Source: Thermoplasmata archaeon
Lineage (GTDB): Archaea; Thermoplasmatota; Thermoplasmata; Thermoplasmatales; Thermoplasmataceae
Assembly (NCBI GenBank): GCA_021806355.1
Contig: JAJZXT010000081.1
Span: forward strand, 1 to 7,939
Reading direction: 5' to 3'
DNA length: 7,939 bases
The translations under genes and the position numbers were made by a program. The notes beneath the pieces are model-generated. The model was given only the letters and a program-made list of their open reading frames with translations. It ran no database searches and was not told the DNA's origin. Of the stretch, positions 6,316 through 7,939 are shown one piece after another (position 1 is the stretch's first letter; each line of letters starts with the position of its first letter).

Positions 6316-6528
6316 TTACCTTTTCTCAAACGTTATGAATTTACCATTGGAGTAAGTCCTGAAGTAATATCTGAATGATTCTTCTCCGCTCCTGACTTCA
6401 CATTCCCTCCCAGCGCAGTAATTTCCATTTAGCTCCACGTAATCTAAATACTTCCAGCCAGTGTTTTCCTTGACCTTGTTAACCATGGTCTCAAAGATGT
6501 CTGCGCAAATGTTGCAGCAGAAGTACAT
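6316..6528 (-). CDS. Small cysteine-containing protein, possible zinc binder
   Basis: A 70-residue protein of no family I recognise. Cys4, Cys5 and Cys8 (CCNIC) at the N-terminus and Cys38 and Cys43 (CAGREC) could form one metal site of the CxxC...Cx4C kind. The rest is rich in aromatic and charged residues (FRYYFRTYSNGKFITFEKR at the end) and would suit a small beta-rich fold. The start at 6528 is the only ATG available before an in-frame TAG at 6552-6550. No Shine-Dalgarno or good TATA box is visible, which weakens the call. It lies 61 bp downstream of the interrupted haem-oxygenase-like gene on the same strand and could be the last gene of that cluster. The cysteine spacing and lack of a better gene on the other strand favour reality. 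Confidence 0.5.
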   Translation of the reverse strand: MYFCCNICADIFETMVNKVKENTGWKYLDYVELNGNYCAGRECEVRSGEESFRYYFRTYSNGKFITFEKR

Positions 6529-6589
6529 GTTGTCGTTGTCAATTTCTCTCTATTACTCTCCCCAAGTTGCATTGCAAAGACCACAACCT

Positions 6590-7507
6590 TCAGTGTTGTT
6601 TGTTTTCAAGCATGACCCCTTTTTCTATCCTAGCGTTCAGGTAATTGTCAAATGCCTCCATGGATCTGAAAAAGACAGCCTGAACCTCCTGCTCATTATT
6701 CATCCTCGAAGCATATTTCACAATAAGATCCAGTGCAACCTCTGAGTGCGACACATCCGCCTCGTATCCCTCATCCAGGAAATTCACAGTCTCCCTGGTG
6801 ACGCTTCCATCCCTGAGGATGACAGGATCAAAATAACCAATGGTGGCACCATATTCCCTCATCCTCCTGTTCGCTATGAGTTCAAGAGAATGCGTTGCTG
6901 CCATGCCTTCCACAAAGGAAAGATTCCTGCAGATATCTTTCCAGATCTGCATTGCATGTACAGTGGGCTCCAAAGGCTCAGTGCTGTATATATCATTCAG
7001 GGTGGCACTATAGGACAGCCCCCATCTTCAACAGAAGATCATGGTGCGGGGGAAATCTCCCCTTTTCCCGTGCCACTCTGATATAATGTTATCAATCTCA
7101 TAGTGATGAACGTCTTCAAAATTCGTGTTGGCAATGATCATTGAACATGATTTCACCCATTGCTTCAGAAAGTGGTGATGCTCATAGGCATAGCCCAGGA
7201 GTGTCCACCAGTCAGGCCTCTGCATTTTCACCAGGAACTGATGCGGAGTCCTGGAGAAAAACTTGCCTATAAATTTCTGAATGATCCACTCCTTCAGGTC
7301 GCCAGTTTCGAACACACCCCTTAAGAGCGTGGTGAATTCCTCCTTTGAAGTCCGGCTCTTCGACATATACCTGTTGATCCATGTTATGTGTTGGGAATCG
7401 GTTTCCTCCTGCATTTTGAAAATGTGGTCACTGAGTTCTGGATAGCCTCCTTCCACGTAAATAATGCATGAAGGGCACCTCATATTATTGCCATTTTCTA
7501 ATCTCAT
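6590..7507 (-). pseudogene. Haem-oxygenase-like (TenA/PqqC-like, possible iron redox) protein with an in-frame TGA
   Basis: From the ATG at 7507 one frame runs 305 codons to a TGA at 6592-6590, broken only by a TGA at codon 160 (7030-7028). Both halves look like one helical protein. The first carries CPSC (11-14), RPDWWTLLGYAYEHHHFLKQW (about 97-117) and HHYEIDNIISEWHGKRGDFP; the second carries VEGMAATHSLELIA and, near the end, EGYEADVSHSEVALDL with Asp251-x2-His254. This pattern resembles haem-oxygenase-fold enzymes (TenA, PqqC, CADD and diiron oxidases), where Glu, His and Asp-x2-His can bind iron. The residue four before Asp251 is Gly247, where CADD-type enzymes have His, so a full diiron site is uncertain. 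The stop could be a recent nonsense mutation, a sequencing error, or read-through. The start lies six bases after the transporter stop, with GAGGTGG (7528-7522) as a distant Shine-Dalgarno. I infer one operon. Confidence 0.65.
7000..7023 (-). other. GC-rich hairpin starting four bases after the in-frame TGA
   Basis: On the minus strand, GGGGGC (7023-7018) can pair with GCCACCC (7006-7000) through six G-C pairs with a single bulged A, around an 11-base loop. It begins four bases after the internal TGA. Such a structure could stimulate stop-codon read-through, or it may simply be a by-product of coding sequence. Confidence 0.4.
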
Positions 7508-7513
7508 AAAACT

Positions 7514-7939
7514 TTAATGTTCCACCTCTGGAGAAGGCTCAAACTGCAGCGTAAGGTGATTAACGCCATATTTTATCAGGTAATCATCAATTTCTCTCCT
7601 CACAGGCTCCAGTTCCAGCAAACTGGTGTTATTGGCTGCATAGACATGTACAGTGGCTATCCTGTAATGCCTGCAGACATCCCAGATATGCAGGTGGTGA
7701 ACCAATGGAAACCTTTGCTTGAGTGAAGATTCAATCTCTGCCGTGTTGAGGTCTGTGCCTTCCATTAGCAGACGGATATTTCGTGTGATCAATCCCCAGT
7801 TCATGACAATGGATACAATAATTATCACGATGGCGAACAGGAAAAGCACAAATCCTGAAGGATATAATATGAGGAACAGGGAGCCTCCAAGTGCAAGGGC
7901 AGTGGTAAATATATCCTGAAGGGTGTGGATGCTCATGGT
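7514..7939 (-). CDS. Cation diffusion facilitator (CDF) transporter, C-terminal part (runs off right edge)
   Basis: The last 141 codons of a CDF family divalent-metal/proton antiporter; the N-terminal four membrane helices lie outside the window. The visible part starts in membrane helix 5 with His-x3-Asp (HTLQD, 7927-7913), the conserved metal-binding pair of that helix. A long hydrophobic helix 6 follows (FVLFLFAIVIIIVSIVMNW), then NIRLLMEGTD, the family's conserved link to the cytoplasmic domain. The C-terminal domain shows the typical HLHIWDV and VHVYA strands. It would export Zn, Fe, Mn or a similar metal from the cytoplasm; the metal cannot be told from here. It ends six bases before the interrupted haem-oxygenase-like gene, so the two are probably one transcript, linking metal export to a possible iron protein. 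The ATG at 7936 is internal, not the true start. Confidence 0.9.
   Translation of the reverse strand, partial: TMSIHTLQDIFTTALALGGSLFLILYPSGFVLFLFAIVIIIVSIVMNWGLITRNIRLLMEGTDLNTAEIESSLKQRFPLVHHLHIWDVCRHYRIATVHVYAANNTSLLELEPVRREIDDYLIKYGVNHLTLQFEPSPEVEH

Noticed and set aside
6567..6577. Small inverted repeat TTGCATTGCAA between the two minus-strand genes
   Set aside because: It is short, has no T tract on the minus strand directly after it, and has no second copy; not enough for a terminator or operator call.
6590..6973. Independent gene starting at the TTG at 6973
   Set aside because: The frame continues upstream without a break to the TGA at 7030-7028 and matches the middle of the same protein. 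No Shine-Dalgarno or promoter supports a start at this TTG.
7028..7030. TGA read as selenocysteine or tryptophan
   Set aside because: TGA ends several neighbouring genes, so it is not recoded generally. Selenocysteine is unknown in Thermoplasmata, and no archaeal-type SECIS can be shown from this window. Kept only as a minor alternative to nonsense mutation or read-through.
6461..7086. Plus-strand open frames opposite the haem-oxygenase-like gene
   Set aside because: Their translations are low-complexity or Cys/His/Pro-rich without motifs, and they lie antisense to a frame with clear family features.

Overview
This window is most likely chromosomal DNA of a Thermoplasmatales-type euryarchaeon (relatives: Thermoplasma, Ferroplasma, Cuniculiplasma). 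The evidence is archaeal-only gene content (NreA, RadA, type II phosphorylating GAPDH, a COG2150-like ACT regulator, archaeal SepF), AGA/AGG and ATA-rich codon use, and promoters whose TATA-like box lies about 25 bp from the start codon, which implies leaderless mRNAs. The genus is inference.

Layout. (1) Positions 1-619, minus strand: the N-terminal 206 codons of a secreted protein with a clear signal peptide, running off the left edge. A run of 12 G (minus strand) lies between its TATA-like box and its start codon. (2) Positions 620-929: a gene-free divergent region. (3) Positions 930-2996, plus strand: the DNA-repair factor NreA, with an N-terminal zinc finger and a C-terminal PCNA-binding motif, then a TatD/COG1099-like metal-dependent hydrolase. 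(4) Positions 3105-5092, plus strand: GAPDH and RadA, joined by a one-base TAATG overlap. (5) Positions 5233-6275, plus strand: an ACT-domain regulator, then the cell-division protein SepF, whose start is set by a strong Shine-Dalgarno at codon 5910. (6) Positions 6316-7939, minus strand and convergent with the rest: the C-terminal part of a cation-diffusion-facilitator transporter (entering from the right edge), a haem-oxygenase-like (TenA/PqqC-like) protein interrupted by one in-frame TGA, and a 70-residue cysteine-containing small protein.

How the genes work together. NreA, RadA and possibly the TatD-like hydrolase make a loose DNA-repair neighbourhood. GAPDH (probably gluconeogenic) is co-transcribed with radA. 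SepF anchors FtsZ at the membrane. The minus-strand cluster links a metal exporter to a protein of a fold that often carries iron.

Most worth a second look are the single in-frame TGA in an otherwise intact reading frame, with a GC-rich hairpin starting four bases after it, and the 12-G tract at the promoter/start of the secreted-protein gene, which would suit length variation. No tRNA, rRNA, CRISPR array or insertion sequence was recognised.
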